Shown: positions 1 to 8,765, numbered from the stretch's first letter. The stretch is 64,000 nucleotides of DNA from CBDANW01 sp965197825 (GCA_965197825.1 CBDANW010000003.1:2418001-2482000); one strand, 5' to 3'. Translations and numbers: made by a program. Notes: generated by a model from the sequence alone, not told the origin.

Positions 1-566
1 AAATGAAGTAAAGGCGGAGTAACCTTCCGCGTCACGAAACACGGCCTGAAGGGGCCAACGGAAGGAGACACTGCCATGAAGGAAAAGACCACAAGACGAC
101 GGAACTCGTCAAGGGTGGCTTGGGAGTCGCTGGAGAAGTGGGCGCGGCTGGAGATTCAGGATTGGGTGCGGGAGCTGATGGTAGCCGAAGTCACGGAGCT
201 TCTAGGGCGTGAGAAATCGGAGAGACGGAAGCCCGTAGATACAATGGTGGGCTATCGAAATGGATACGGTAAGCCTTGGAATCTAACGATGAGCGTGGGC
301 ACGGTGACGGTTCGTCGCCCGAGAGTACGGGACGTAGAGGAGAGGTTCGAAAGTCGAGTGCTTCCGCTGTTCAAGCGACGGAGCGAGACGGTGAGCGAGC
401 TGATCCCCGAGTTGTACCTGCACGGCTTGGCTCATGGAGAACTTCGATTTGGCACTGCGAGGGCTTCTCGGAGAGAACGCTCCGCTTTCTCCCAGCACGG
501 TGTCGCGGCTGAAACAGAAATGGCAGGGAGAGTACGAACAGTGGCTGGCGCGCCCGCTAGACGATC
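1..566 (+). mobile_element. ISa (IS256-like) 5' fragment
   Basis: This is the left part of the element that is complete at 3992-5363. The match begins in the left-end leader and runs through the transposase N-terminus (start ATG at 76, MKEKTTRRR) to about residue 160. The terminal inverted repeat lies outside the window or is lost. At about 566 it is joined to an unrelated element, and the catalytic residues are missing, so it cannot encode an active transposase. A few substitutions separate it from the full copy, so it is not a very recent duplicate. Confidence 0.9.
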
Positions 567-658
567 TCGAGCTGGACGCCATCGCGTTCGCTCGCAACCT
601 GTGCCGCTCGCGCAGAAGCAGCTTACGTTCTTTGTCGAGCGTAAGCAGGCGCCCAGTT
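567..658 (+). mobile_element. ISf transposase fragment
   Basis: The segment matches the coding start of ISf seen at 2419-2525 (motif LDAIAFARNLCRSR, then KQLTFFVERKQAP), with an internal deletion of about 40 bp. It is fused directly to the ISa fragment and creates a chimeric reading frame without meaning of its own. Confidence 0.75.
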
Positions 659-722
659 GGCGGGTTACGAAGGCGGCGACACGCAGGTGAAAGAGTACGT
701 GCGCCAGGTTCGTCCTCCGACG
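659..722 (+). pseudogene. IS21-type transposase (IstA) scrap
   Basis: In one plus-strand frame the DNA reads GGYEGGDTQVKEYVRQVRPP, which resembles the N-terminal part of IS21-family IstA, where a GF/YxGGxxxVxxYVR motif is usual. Only about 20 residues are present, so the assignment is tentative. Confidence 0.4.
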
Positions 723-960
723 CGCGCGCGATGGCCTGGCGCAGATCAGGGGTACCCCACGTGACCGCGTATTGGTTGATGTCGTCGCCGACGGCCTCAC
801 ATGCCGCACGCTTGACGGCGTCTGGGGCTGGGCAATTGGGAAATCCCTGGGACAAGTTGACCCCATCGTGGGCATGACAGAGCCGGGTCATCTCTCGAAT
901 GACCGACTCGGTAAAGCCGTGGGTGCGCCGAGCTGTCGCGAGCTTCGACATGGCGATCAT
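705..960 (-). pseudogene. PLP-dependent aminotransferase N-terminal fragment
   Basis: The first about 84 codons encode the N-terminus of a class I aminotransferase of the methionine/kynurenine aminotransferase group. The motifs VNLSQGFPNCPAPDAVKRAA and INQYAVTWGTPDLRQAIA are the substrate-entry and Y-x-x-x-x-G-x-P-x-LR signatures of this fold type I family. The PLP-binding lysine and all later parts are missing because IS debris replaces the gene beyond about 705. The start at 960 is preceded by the promoter region of the divergent transglycosylase gene. Confidence 0.8.
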
Positions 961-1013
961 TATGCTTTAATGTAAAGGGTGGGAACGTTCGATAGTGCAA
1001 ACAGGAGATTCTG

Positions 1014-2216
1014 ATGCTGCACATGCTAGCCCACACCACCCGGAGCGCTGTCGCGGCCCTCGTCGTCGCGATGCTCCTGCCTGCCCTGCTACACGCCGAG
1101 ACGTCCCAGGCACCCGACGGCCTGCTACCGGTCGAGGCCCTTTCGCCGGGATTCCTGGGCATGTATCGCAAGGTCATGGAGATCGAGGACGACATCTCCA
1201 AGTATGCCGACAAGTACGACGTTGACCTGACGTTGGCACGCGCCCTGTGCATCCAAGAATCTGGGGGCAACGCGAACCTGAACTCGTGGGCCGGCGCGAA
1301 AGGCTACTTCCAGGTCATGCCATCTACGTTCCGGACGCTGAAGGTCAAGACGAACATCGAGGCGGGCATCAAGTACCTGTCGCAGATGATCCGGCGGTTC
1401 GACCGTGAGGACTACGCGCTTGGCGCATACAACGGTGGGCCGGGGCGGGTCGCCCGCGGCCGTCCTTTGCTCGAAACCCTGCAGTACATCCTGTTCGTAG
1501 GCCAGTACCGCAACGTCCTGAAGCTGCACGAGCCGTCGGTCCGGCATCACGCGTCCCAAATGCAGCTTGACGAGGTCCGTGAGGGCGACGACTGGTGGAC
1601 GATCTCCGAACGGCTTGATGTGTCGGTGTTGCAGCTCCGCATGCACAACCCGTTTCTGGCAACCCGCGCGCTGAGAGTCGGACAACTCGTCGCGTTCCCG
1701 CCGACGCCGCGCACGGATCTGTTCGTGTCCAATGGCGAGGGACTCGAGTATCGGACCCGCCACGGCGATAACTACCTGCTCCTGTCGTTCGTCCTCGACG
1801 TGGACCGAGACGCGCTGCGCGATCAGAACGGGCTCTGGCGCCTGCAGACACTTCCGGCCGACCAAGTGCTACAGATTCCGCTGACCTGGAAGGGAAAGTA
1901 CAACGAGTACGAGACGAAGCCGGGTGACACCCTGAGGTCGGTGGCCAAGGTGATGAAGTCTCAGCCGTGGCGGATCATCCGGGACAACAACTTGTTCTGG
2001 GACGAGACGCTTCGGCCTGGTACGGTGCTCAAGGTGAGACCATCGCCGCCCAATCCAACCTACGCCACCCACAAGGTGTCGCGCGGCGACACCCTCCTGG
2101 GCCTCGCGAGCAAGTACGGCACGAGCGTCCGAGCGATCCAGGCCGCCAACAACATGGGGCGTAAGACCACAATCCGGATCGGACATCGCCTTCGGGTGCC
2201 GACGCGCGCCAAATAG
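1014..2216 (+). CDS. LysM-containing lytic transglycosylase (MltD-like)
   Basis: A periplasmic or outer-membrane murein hydrolase that would cleave the MurNAc-GlcNAc bond of peptidoglycan. Residues 1-28 form a signal peptide (hydrophobic core ending LLHAE). Residues 68-165 carry the SLT domain with the catalytic glutamate in CIQESGG (E82), the GYFQVMPST motif and the YNGGPGRV motif. Four LysM-like repeats follow (about 188-225, 240-275, 296-340 and 352-396), with YETKPGDTL and HKVSRGDTL as the clearest. The start has a good Shine-Dalgarno (AGGAG at 1003-1007). It is intact, monocistronic and flanked on both sides by IS debris. The length of 400 aa fits MltD-type enzymes. Confidence 0.93.
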   Translation: MLHMLAHTTRSAVAALVVAMLLPALLHAETSQAPDGLLPVEALSPGFLGMYRKVMEIEDDISKYADKYDVDLTLARALCIQESGGNANLNSWAGAKGYFQVMPSTFRTLKVKTNIEAGIKYLSQMIRRFDREDYALGAYNGGPGRVARGRPLLETLQYILFVGQYRNVLKLHEPSVRHHASQMQLDEVREGDDWWTISERLDVSVLQLRMHNPFLATRALRVGQLVAFPPTPRTDLFVSNGEGLEYRTRHGDNYLLLSFVLDVDRDALRDQNGLWRLQTLPADQVLQIPLTWKGKYNEYETKPGDTLRSVAKVMKSQPWRIIRDNNLFWDETLRPGTVLKVRPSPPNPTYATHKVSRGDTLLGLASKYGTSVRAIQAANNMGRKTTIRIGHRLRVPTRAK

Positions 2217-2259
2217 GGGAGCGGGCGCTGAGCAGGCCGTGCGGCAGCAGAAAAGAGGC
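2207..2259 (+). repeat. Short repeat shared with 15190-15245
   Basis: The 3' end of the transglycosylase gene and the following bases (motif GCGCCAAATAGGGGAGCGGG) recur beside the ISd copy at 15190-15245, about 75% identical over some 55 bp. The second copy could be the relic of a paralogous gene end. Confidence 0.5.
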
Positions 2260-2835
2260 TGTGCTCCGCAAAAAAGTCGATCCGGCGTTGATTGCGCGGT
2301 TTAGACCTGCCATGCTCGGCTGCTTCGTTCCGGTCGACCCGACGACGCCACCGGCGTCTTAGGAACGTGGAGAGGCTCGCTTGTGCGACTGTTTTGGAAT
2401 ATCCGGTCTATTGTTCTGGACGCCATCGCGTTCGCTCGGAACCTATGCCGCTCGCGCAGCGCCCTCGCCGCAGAGAACCTTTTCCTTCGGAAGCAGCTTA
2501 CGTTCTTTGTCGAGCGTAAGCAGGCGCCTCGGCGCACGGATAACGCCACACGGGTCACGATGGCGACTCTCGCGAGGCTATTCGACTGGAAGGAAGCCTT
2601 ATCGTGGTCAAGCCCGACACGCTCGTTCTGTGGCACAGGAAAGGGTTTCGGCTGTTCTGGCGTTGGAAGTCTCGGCTAAAGGGACGTCCAACGCTGCCAG
2701 AGGAGCTGAAAAAACTAATCGCTGAAATGGCGGTCGCGAACATCACGTGGGGCGAAGAGAGGATCGCCCACGAGCTGCTCGTCAAGCTTGGCGTCCGCGT
2801 CTCGCCGCGCATCGTTCGGAAGTACATACCCATTC
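2260..2835 (+). mobile_element. ISf left part with frameshifted transposase
   Basis: It begins with the terminal sequence TGTGCTCCGCAAAAA and continues into an integrase-core (rve) transposase of the IS3/IS481-like type. Two frames are needed: 2383-2620 reads FARNLCRSRSALAAENLFLR and KQLTFFVERKQAP, and 2604-2830 reads VKPDTLVLWHRKGFRLFWRW and later NITWGEERIAHELL. A frameshift lies near 2605. The catalytic domain and the right end are absent, cut at about 2835 by a TonB-receptor fragment. This is the longest ISf relic in the window. Confidence 0.8.
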
Positions 2836-2941
2836 GAGATGACGGTAGCCCGGCCCGCGTTGTCGCCGGTCCGCAGCGAGAAGTTCCTGACCGCGTTGGA
2901 GTTGAAGAAGTTGTACAGGTCTAGCATCAGGGTGACCTGTG
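2836..2941 (-). pseudogene. TonB-dependent receptor fragment
   Basis: The minus strand reads QVTLMLDLYNFFNSNAVRNF followed by SLRTGDNAGRATVI. The pattern LDLYNFFNSNAV is typical of the last strands of TonB-dependent outer-membrane receptors. About 35 residues remain between ISf and ISb, with no signal peptide or plug. Confidence 0.65.
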
Positions 2942-3991
2942 CCCGTCCTGTACCAAAACTCGGCCCTTTTGAAATAGGCCATAAATCAGCAGCTTAGTGT
3001 CTGTGTTTGCGACCGGACCAAGGGCCGTAGGCTTTACAATCGTCTGGCCCGAGAGTGTTATCTTCAGCTCCATGATGACCTACCACGTGCAATTCCTACT
3101 GCTCGTTCCAGCCGGCTGGGTCAACCGCCAGCAGCAGGATGTGATCGACTACCAGCAAGAGGAGAACCGTGTGCTCTGAGCCGGGCTTCGGGGCAAGCGT
3201 CTCAGGCTCTCGGACGACGACCGGCGCAGGCTCGCGGTCAAGGCCCAGGCTTTGGGCCGCGAGGCGCTGGCCCAGATTGCGTCCGTTGCCACACCCGCTA
3301 CGCTTCTGCGTTGGTACCGCTGCCTCATCGCAGTCAAGTACGATGGCAGCAAGAACCGGAGCCCAGGCCGACCTCCGACGGCGAAGGACATCCGTGAGCT
3401 CATTGTGCGCGTGGCGCGGGAGAACCCGACGTGGGGATATACGCGCCTGCGAGGCGCACTCAAGAACCTCGGACATGAACTCGGACGCAACACCATCAAG
3501 AGGCTCCTCGCCGAGCACGGTATCGCGCCGGCGCCGGAGCGGGGCAAGAGCATGTCGTGGAGCACCTTCATCAAGGCTCATTGGGGCGCCATCGCTGCGA
3601 CAGACCTGTTCACCGTCGAGGTTGTGAACCCGTTCGGGCTCGTCCGCTACCATCTCCTGTTTGTCATCGATATCGCCACTCGCTGCGTGTGCATCGGTGG
3701 GATAACGTCGGACCCCAACGGGGAGTGGATGAAGCAGGTGGCAAGAAACCTCACGGACATGTAGGATGGTTTCCTCCTTGGCAAGCGATACCTCATCCAC
3801 GACCGGGACCCGCTATTCACCGAGGCGGTACGTGGGCTGTTGAGAGATTCAGGCGTGAAGCCCCTTCGCCTTCCCGCTAATAGTCCGAATCTGAACGCAT
3901 ATGCGGAAAGATTCGTTCTCTCCATACGTCGAGAGTGTCTCGACCTCTTCGTACCTCTCAGTGAGCGACACCTGCGCACAGCAGTAACCGA

Positions 3992-5363
3992 GAGCTACCC
4001 TCAGAAGGTGTGGAAATAAAGTAAAGGCGGAGTAACCTTCCGCGTCACGAAACACGGCGTGAAGGGGCCAACGGAAGGAGACACCGCCATGAAGGAAAAG
4101 ACCACAGGACGACGGAGCTCGTCAAGGGTGGCTTGGGAGTCGCTGGAGAAGTGGGCGAGGCTTGAGATCCAGGATTGGGTGCAGGAGCTGATGGTAGCCG
4201 AAGTCACGGAGCTTCTCGGGCGTGAGAAATCGGAGAGACGGAAGCCCGTGGACACAACGGCGGGCTATCGAAATGGATACGGTAAGCCTCGGAAGCTGAC
4301 GATGAGCGTGGGCACAGTGACGGTTCGCCGGCCGAGAGTACGGGACGTGGAGGAGAGGTTCGAAAGTCGAGTGCTTCCGCTGTTCAAGCGTCGGAGCGAA
4401 ACGGTGAGCGAGTTGATTCCGGAGCTGTATCTGCATGGACTAGCTCACGGAGATTTCGATCTGGCGCTCCGCGGGCTTCTAGGGAAGGACGCTCCACTTT
4501 CTCCCAGCACGGTGTCGCGGCTGAAACAGAAATGGCAGGGAGAGTACGAGCAGTGGCTAGCTCGCCCACTGGAAGAACTCGAGCTCGTGTACCTGTGGGT
4601 AGATGGCGTGTACGTGAAGGCCGGCCTTGAGAAGGACAAGGCGGCGGTGCTAGTTGCGGTTGGTGGCCTGTCCGACGGGACGAAAATCGTTCTGACGCTG
4701 GAGGCCGGGCATCGAGAATCCGAAGCGTCATGGTCGTCGCTGCTACGGAGACTGAAGAAGCGCGGTCTGAGATGTCCCCGTTTGGTGATCGGTGACGGTC
4801 ATCTCGGCATCTGGGCCGCGACCCGAAACGTATTTCCAGAAGCTGAGGAACAGCGGTGCTGGAACCACCGAATCCTCAACGTACTGGACCGGATTCCGAA
4901 AAGGGACCAGGCGCAGGCCAAGCCGCTGTTGACGGCGATCCCCTACGCCACCAGCCTGCAGGAGTGCGAGACGAAGAAGGCCAAGTTCCAGGATTGGTGC
5001 TTGCGCAAGGGTCTTCCGGGGGCCGCGCACGTGCTCGACGAGGACTGGGAGCGGATGGTCAGCTTCTATTCCTTTCCCAAGCCTCACTGGCAACACCTTC
5101 GCACGAGCAACGTCGTGGAGTCACCGTTCGCTGCACTGAGATTGAGAACGGATGCGGCCAAAAGGTTCAAGAAAGTCGAGTCCGCCACTGCGACAATCTT
5201 CAAACTGCTTCTGGTTGCGGAGAAGAATTTTCGCCGGCTCAACGCACCGGAGCTGATGCGAGAGGTTCACCTGGGCATTCGATTTGAAGATGGAGACAGG
5301 GTAACGGAGTCGTCGAAGGTTGCTGCTGCCTGAACTTTTTTACACACCTATTGACAAGAGCTC
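3992..5363 (+). mobile_element. ISa, complete IS256-family element
   Basis: A 1372-bp element with imperfect inverted repeats. The left end begins GAGCTACCCTCAGAAGGTGTG and the right end, read inward, begins GAGCTCTTGTCAATAGGTGTG. It is flanked by a perfect 9-bp direct repeat AGTAACCGA at 3983-3991 and 5364-5372, which is the target duplication inside the ISb transposase gene. The matching repeats show insertion by simple transposition after ISb had settled here. IS256 elements normally make 8-9 bp duplications, which agrees. Confidence 0.95.
4089..5333 (+). CDS. ISa transposase, IS256/mutator family
   Basis: A 414-residue DDE transposase. The start at 4089 (MKEKTTGRR) is chosen because GGAAGGAG lies about 7 bases upstream. 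The N-terminal DNA-binding region includes ELLGREKSERR and the GYRNGYGKPR motif near residue 60. The catalytic acidic residues appear in YLWVDGVYVK, VIGDGHLGIW and SNVVESPFAALR, in the order and spacing expected for IS256. The C-terminus ends ESSKVAAA, close to the right inverted repeat. It has no visible lesion and is the most likely active transposase of this family here. Confidence 0.93.
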   Translation: MKEKTTGRRSSSRVAWESLEKWARLEIQDWVQELMVAEVTELLGREKSERRKPVDTTAGYRNGYGKPRKLTMSVGTVTVRRPRVRDVEERFESRVLPLFKRRSETVSELIPELYLHGLAHGDFDLALRGLLGKDAPLSPSTVSRLKQKWQGEYEQWLARPLEELELVYLWVDGVYVKAGLEKDKAAVLVAVGGLSDGTKIVLTLEAGHRESEASWSSLLRRLKKRGLRCPRLVIGDGHLGIWAATRNVFPEAEEQRCWNHRILNVLDRIPKRDQAQAKPLLTAIPYATSLQECETKKAKFQDWCLRKGLPGAAHVLDEDWERMVSFYSFPKPHWQHLRTSNVVESPFAALRLRTDAAKRFKKVESATATIFKLLLVAEKNFRRLNAPELMREVHLGIRFEDGDRVTESSKVAAA

Positions 5364-5754
5364 AGTAACCGAATACGTAGTGCACTATCACACAGAACGG
5401 AACCACCAAGGTCTCGGCAACGAACTCCTCACACCTCTGCCGGCAAGCGCGAATGACGCTGGCCCCATCGTGTCGCGAGAGCGACTTGGGGGCATTCTCA
5501 ACTACTACTGCCGTGCCGCGTAGATGGTCGCCGGCGACGGTAGCCCCTCGGCGGGCTCGACCGGCGTAGCGTGGAAACAGCTTCAGGAACATGCTTCGAT
5601 ATTCGCTCTCGACTAGGTGGTCATCTGCATGGTGACGACCCGCCCGCCCAAGACGATTGTAAAGCCCACGGCCCTTGGCCCGGTCGCAAACACAGACACT
5701 AAGTTGCTGATTTATGGCCTATTTCAAAAGGGCCGAGTTTTGGCACAGGACGGG

Positions 5755-6237
5755 AGCGGGCTGCACGGCCCTTGGTCGTGCGTTTCCTCGGTTTGGCAGC
5801 CCCCGTCTGTAGCTGTGTCTGGACCGCGCTCCAAAGCTCGGGAGCGATAATCGGTGGATGCTGGCCCGGGTAGACCCGGCCGCGGTGCCGGATGCGGCCG
5901 GCGTAGAGAGGATTGGTCAGCAGGCAGTGGAGGTGCCCGCGGCGGAACGGTAGACCACCTGTCCGCATTCCATCAGCGGCAAGCCGTTGCTTGGTGCGCA
6001 GTCCTAGACGGTCGGCCTCGGCCTTCACCTGACGGAGGGTTCCGTGCTTCCGGTACAGCGCATAGAGTGTCCGGACTGTTTCGGCCTCAGCCTCGTTGAT
6101 GCGCAGCGTGCGCCCGTCCTGCTCGTAGCCGAGCGGTACATGGCCGCCCATCCATAGCCCCTTGCGCTTGGAGGCAGCGACCTTGTCACGGATCCGCTCG
6201 GCCGTGACCTCCCGTTCGAATTGTGCGAAGGACAGCC
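5755..6237 (-). pseudogene. Serine recombinase, central fragment
   Basis: The minus strand encodes SFAQFEREVTAERIRDKVAA, GLWMGGHVPLGY and later LLTNPLYAGRIRHRGRVYPG, which are the post-catalytic and Recombinase-domain motifs of large serine site-specific recombinases. The N-terminal resolvase domain with its catalytic Ser is missing. The 3' end is cut by the ISb right end at 5754. At 6237 it is fused to another gene start. Large serine recombinases usually belong to integrated elements, so this may be a relic of one. Confidence 0.85.
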
Positions 6238-6291
6238 GTCCGGCAGGATGCCCTTGACGGTAGCCTTCGGCTGGAGTTCCTCTAGTTTCAT
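6238..6291 (-). pseudogene. N-terminus of a helicase-like protein, fused to recombinase debris
   Basis: An ATG at 6291 opens MKLEELQPKATVKGILPDG. From memory this resembles the N-terminus of large SNF2-type helicase proteins found in defence islands. Only 18 codons remain, so the assignment is weak. The reading frame then runs out of phase into the recombinase fragment. Confidence 0.35.
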
Positions 6292-6430
6292 ATGGCGCTA
6301 GCGGGCACAATACCTCACCCGCGTCGGCGAGGGGTGCACCGAGCTTGGCCATTCTATATCGGGGGAGCGGGGACAGACGCGGTCCCTTTCAACGATTCTG
6401 TGAACGTTCGGTTCTCCGAAGCCGGCAGGA

Positions 6431-6880
6431 TCACTCCTTCGGTCGAGGCCGATTTCGGAGACGCTGCCAGCCTTGCCGGATCAACAGCGGGATTCCGACC
6501 AGGAGCAGATACGGAGCGAGAACGCCGATAAGCACCATATGTGGGCCGAGCAATCCGCCGACAAGGCTGAACAGTACAGCAAGCGGAGTCGCCACCCCGA
6601 GCGTGATCAGTAAAACGCTCCGCCAGGCTCCGACAACTCCTCTCAAGAGACGTTGCGCAAGCAACCCAACCAGCACACCGCCTAGAAAAAACAGCACCAA
6701 GCCGGAGAACAAGGCCGGAATCGCAAACAGCAACTCCTCTGGATTCCAAGAATCCATGGAGCCGAACCGGACAAGAGCGACCAGGATTTGCAGAACACAA
6801 AATCCGACGCCGAACAGCACAGGCGTCTTCCAATAATGCCATCGAGAAGAAGAGGAAGCTCTTAAAGGATCGATCCCCAC
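6431..6880 (-). CDS. Small multi-pass membrane protein, unknown
   Basis: 149 residues with a GTG start at 6880 preceded by GGAGG at suitable spacing. Four hydrophobic stretches are visible: about 20-38 (VLFGVGFCVLQILVALV), 49-74 (LFAIPALFSGLVLFFLGGVL), 86-108 (SVLLITLGVATPLAVLF) and 113-132 (MVLIGVLAPYLLLVGIPLLI). The C-terminus is basic (RNRPRPKE). I do not recognise a family. It lies alone between IS remnants. Confidence 0.6.
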   Translation of the reverse strand: MGIDPLRASSSSRWHYWKTPVLFGVGFCVLQILVALVRFGSMDSWNPEELLFAIPALFSGLVLFFLGGVLVGLLAQRLLRGVVGAWRSVLLITLGVATPLAVLFSLVGGLLGPHMVLIGVLAPYLLLVGIPLLIRQGWQRLRNRPRPKE

Positions 6881-7129
6881 AAATCCTCCAATTCGAACCC
6901 TGCGCGGAGTCGATAGGCGCAGGCTACTTGATTCTGTCTATCATCCCGCAAGACGCCTGGCCGGGGCTGCGCTACAAGACTGCCGAGGACGTCTTCGTCC
7001 TGAATCCTTCCAAGGCGCAGATCCAGCCGCGACGGCGGTGACTAGTGGATTAGAAATTCTCGTCCTCCCAAGTCGAATCTTCATCCTCCCAAACCGCTTC
7101 GATGTTTCTCCAAATCTCGGTGCGCCAAG

Positions 7130-7262
7130 CGTTGTCATAGCCGAGTTTAGACAGCCCATCGGTCAGGCGCAAGCGACCCTGGATCTGATTGCGAAGAACT
7201 CGATTCTCGACCACAAGATACTCGTTGCGCAGGAGCAACTCCCGTCGTGTCCAAAAATACAA
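7130..7262 (-). pseudogene. rve transposase N-terminal fragment
   Basis: The minus strand reads RRELLLRNEYLVVENRVLRN then QIQGRLRLTD, the usual N-terminus of a widespread integrase-core transposase group (ELLLRNEYLxAENRILR). It diverges after about 35 residues into acidic sequence (WEDEDSTWEDE) without recognisable meaning. The surrounding 6881-7435 holds no intact gene. Confidence 0.6.
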
Positions 7263-7335
7263 ACGAACTCAAGACCGGTGCGCCGGGACGTTTCGGAGTA
7301 GGCGGGATCGCGTATTACGCTTGGGGCGTCCAAGC

Positions 7336-7395
7336 TGCTGATGCTGATTTATGGTCTATTTCAAAAGGGCCGAATTTTGGCACAGGACCGGGTCG
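7336..7395 (-). repeat. Solo ISb end
   Basis: About 55 bp of the ISb terminal repeat (TTTCAAAAGGGCCGAATTTTGGCACAGGACCGG) without the rest of the element. It lies 40 bp from the stop of the neighbouring barrel gene. Confidence 0.8.
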
Positions 7396-7437
7396 AAACG
7401 GTTGCCCAAGTCAAGACGATTCATGCACCAACGCCCC

Positions 7438-8388
7438 TCAGAAGCGGTACTTCAGCCCGAGCGTCACCGCCCAGTATTCCAGGCCATCGAACATCAACTC
7501 GCCCGAGAACGGGGTCACGCCGTCTGCCCGCACAGGTGTGTGGCTTCGGATGATCGACCACACGACGTCTTCTGTCATGTCCCCGAAACGGGTCCAGTGC
7601 GCGTTGATTCTAATCGAGGTCCGTTCGTCGACGGCGTAATCCACACCGCCCAGCACCTGAAAGCCGAGCGGCGTGCCGGTGGCCGTGGTTTCCAGCAGGC
7701 TTAACGTGCCGGCGGCCCGTGTCGGCCTGTCGGCGACGGTGAGCGGCGGCTCGACGTCCTGGTACCCCTGGGCGATCGTCTTGCGCAGCAAACGCCTGTT
7801 GTAGTGGAGGTCGGTGCGGGCTATACCGACGCCCGCGCCCACGGAGGGCGTCCAAAGGGAGTCGTTCGCGAAGTCGTAGTATACGTTTACGAAGAATTGG
7901 TGGGCGCGGTAGCTCGAGATGAACTCGGTCGGGGGGTACACCGGGCTCCATTCGCTGGCCTTGCTGACCACGGCCTGGTTGGTGCTTGATTCGATGATCG
8001 GCGACGCATCGGGCCCGTGGGTCCGCGCCCTGTATTCGAACTCGACGCGCAGCAGGTTGAAGGCGTAGCCGACGCTGAAGCCGCCCGTGAACCCGCCGCC
8101 CGGCTCAAAACCGTTGGAGGAGAGTGCTCTCGGGGTCGTGTCCATGCATTCCGGCGCGTCGCTCGGCGTCATGGACGGGTCGAGATATAGCAACGTGTCG
8201 CACTTCGTCGGGGTTGTGACCGCGGAAACGGACGAGTCCAGAGGGGCGGCGCTTGCGATGCCGATATCGACGCCGAAATAGAAGCCGCTGTGGCTCTCCT
8301 GGGCGCTGGTCTCACCCGCGCCGAGCAGACAGACAGTCACCGCTCCGGCGACGAGCGCGTAGTGTGCGTGACGATTCTTCTTTCGCAT
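7438..8388 (-). CDS. Outer-membrane beta-barrel protein
   Basis: A predicted outer-membrane protein of 316 residues. I prefer the start at 8388 (MRKKNRHAHYALV), which gives a normal signal peptide with a hydrophobic stretch ending in ETSAQE. The ATG at 8448 would add 20 unlikely residues. The mature part alternates amphipathic strands (FYFGVDIGIASA, GGFTGGFSVGYAFNLLRVEF, FFVNVYYDF, SVGAGVGIA, LGFQVLGGVDYA, WAVTLGLKYRF). It ends in aromatic-x-Phe, the BAM recognition signature. The pattern fits OmpA/OmpW-like small barrels, but the ligand cannot be told. It is flanked on both sides by IS ends. Confidence 0.8.
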   Translation of the reverse strand: MRKKNRHAHYALVAGAVTVCLLGAGETSAQESHSGFYFGVDIGIASAAPLDSSVSAVTTPTKCDTLLYLDPSMTPSDAPECMDTTPRALSSNGFEPGGGFTGGFSVGYAFNLLRVEFEYRARTHGPDASPIIESSTNQAVVSKASEWSPVYPPTEFISSYRAHQFFVNVYYDFANDSLWTPSVGAGVGIARTDLHYNRRLLRKTIAQGYQDVEPPLTVADRPTRAAGTLSLLETTATGTPLGFQVLGGVDYAVDERTSIRINAHWTRFGDMTEDVVWSIIRSHTPVRADGVTPFSGELMFDGLEYWAVTLGLKYRF

Positions 8389-8554
8389 AACGGGATACAT
8401 GTAGCGCAACGGTATTATCAAGTAAGCAGAATCGAGGTGCTTCCGCAATCAAGTGTTGGTGGCTGCCGCGGTATTATCGAATTAGGTACTGTCAAATTGA
8501 GCTGGCCGTCTGGTCAAAAACTCGAACGCGCAGTGGGTCAGCAGTTTGCACCTT
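8389..8554. other. Intergenic with repeat piece
   Basis: No gene. It contains a repeat (GGTGCTTCCGCAATCAAGTGTTGGTGGCTGCC at about 8438-8469) that recurs inverted at about 19990-20028 and in part at 20958-20988, probably a terminus of a further uncharacterised element. Confidence 0.5.
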
Positions 8555-8743
8555 CCCCAAGGCCGCTTGAAATCGGCCATTGCGGTCGGATACGTATTCC
8601 AGTTCAGCGGGAGGAATCATCAAGGCAAGGAGAATCTGCTGCTGTTCCCAGCCTGCGACCAGTTACCTCAGTCCGAGCGCAAGGTGCGCTCCCGTGAACG
8701 GCTTGGCGGGTTGCTACGTTTCTACCATCGGGAAGCCGCATGA
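8555..8743 (+). pseudogene. rve transposase C-terminal fragment (ISf-like)
   Basis: Reads RNHQGKENLLLFPACDQLPQ and ends RSRERLGGLLRFYHREAA, the usual end of integrase-core transposases in which RNHQGxxN follows the catalytic Glu helix. No catalytic residue is left. Confidence 0.7.
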
Positions 8744-8765
8744 GTATTTTGACCTCACGCGTCTA

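Larger units (their letters stand above)
3073..5523 (+). pseudogene. ISb transposase (rve/DDE), interrupted
   Basis: A degraded copy of the protein encoded intact at 23470-24540. The middle part (3252-3764) holds the N-terminal helix-turn-helix region and the first catalytic Asp (AATDLFTVEVV). A stop codon precedes the second Asp (HDRDPLF), and the C-terminal HYHTERNHQGLGNELLTPL lies after ISa at 5380-5523. It is non-functional. Confidence 0.85.
2942..5754 (+). mobile_element. ISb copy 1, complete ends, split by ISa
   Basis: Both termini are present: CCCGTCCTGTACCAAAACTC on the left and its inverted counterpart ending TTTTGGCACAGGACGGG on the right. The inverted repeats extend about 105 bp. 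Without the ISa insertion and its duplicated target the element would be about 1.43 kb. The integrase-core transposase is decayed: TGA at about 3177, TAG in place of the Trp codon of LTDMWDGF at about 3763, and the ISa insertion after residue about 325. Transposase coding starts at about 3073 (MMTYHVQF) and ends at 5523. No target duplication could be recognised. Confidence 0.85.
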
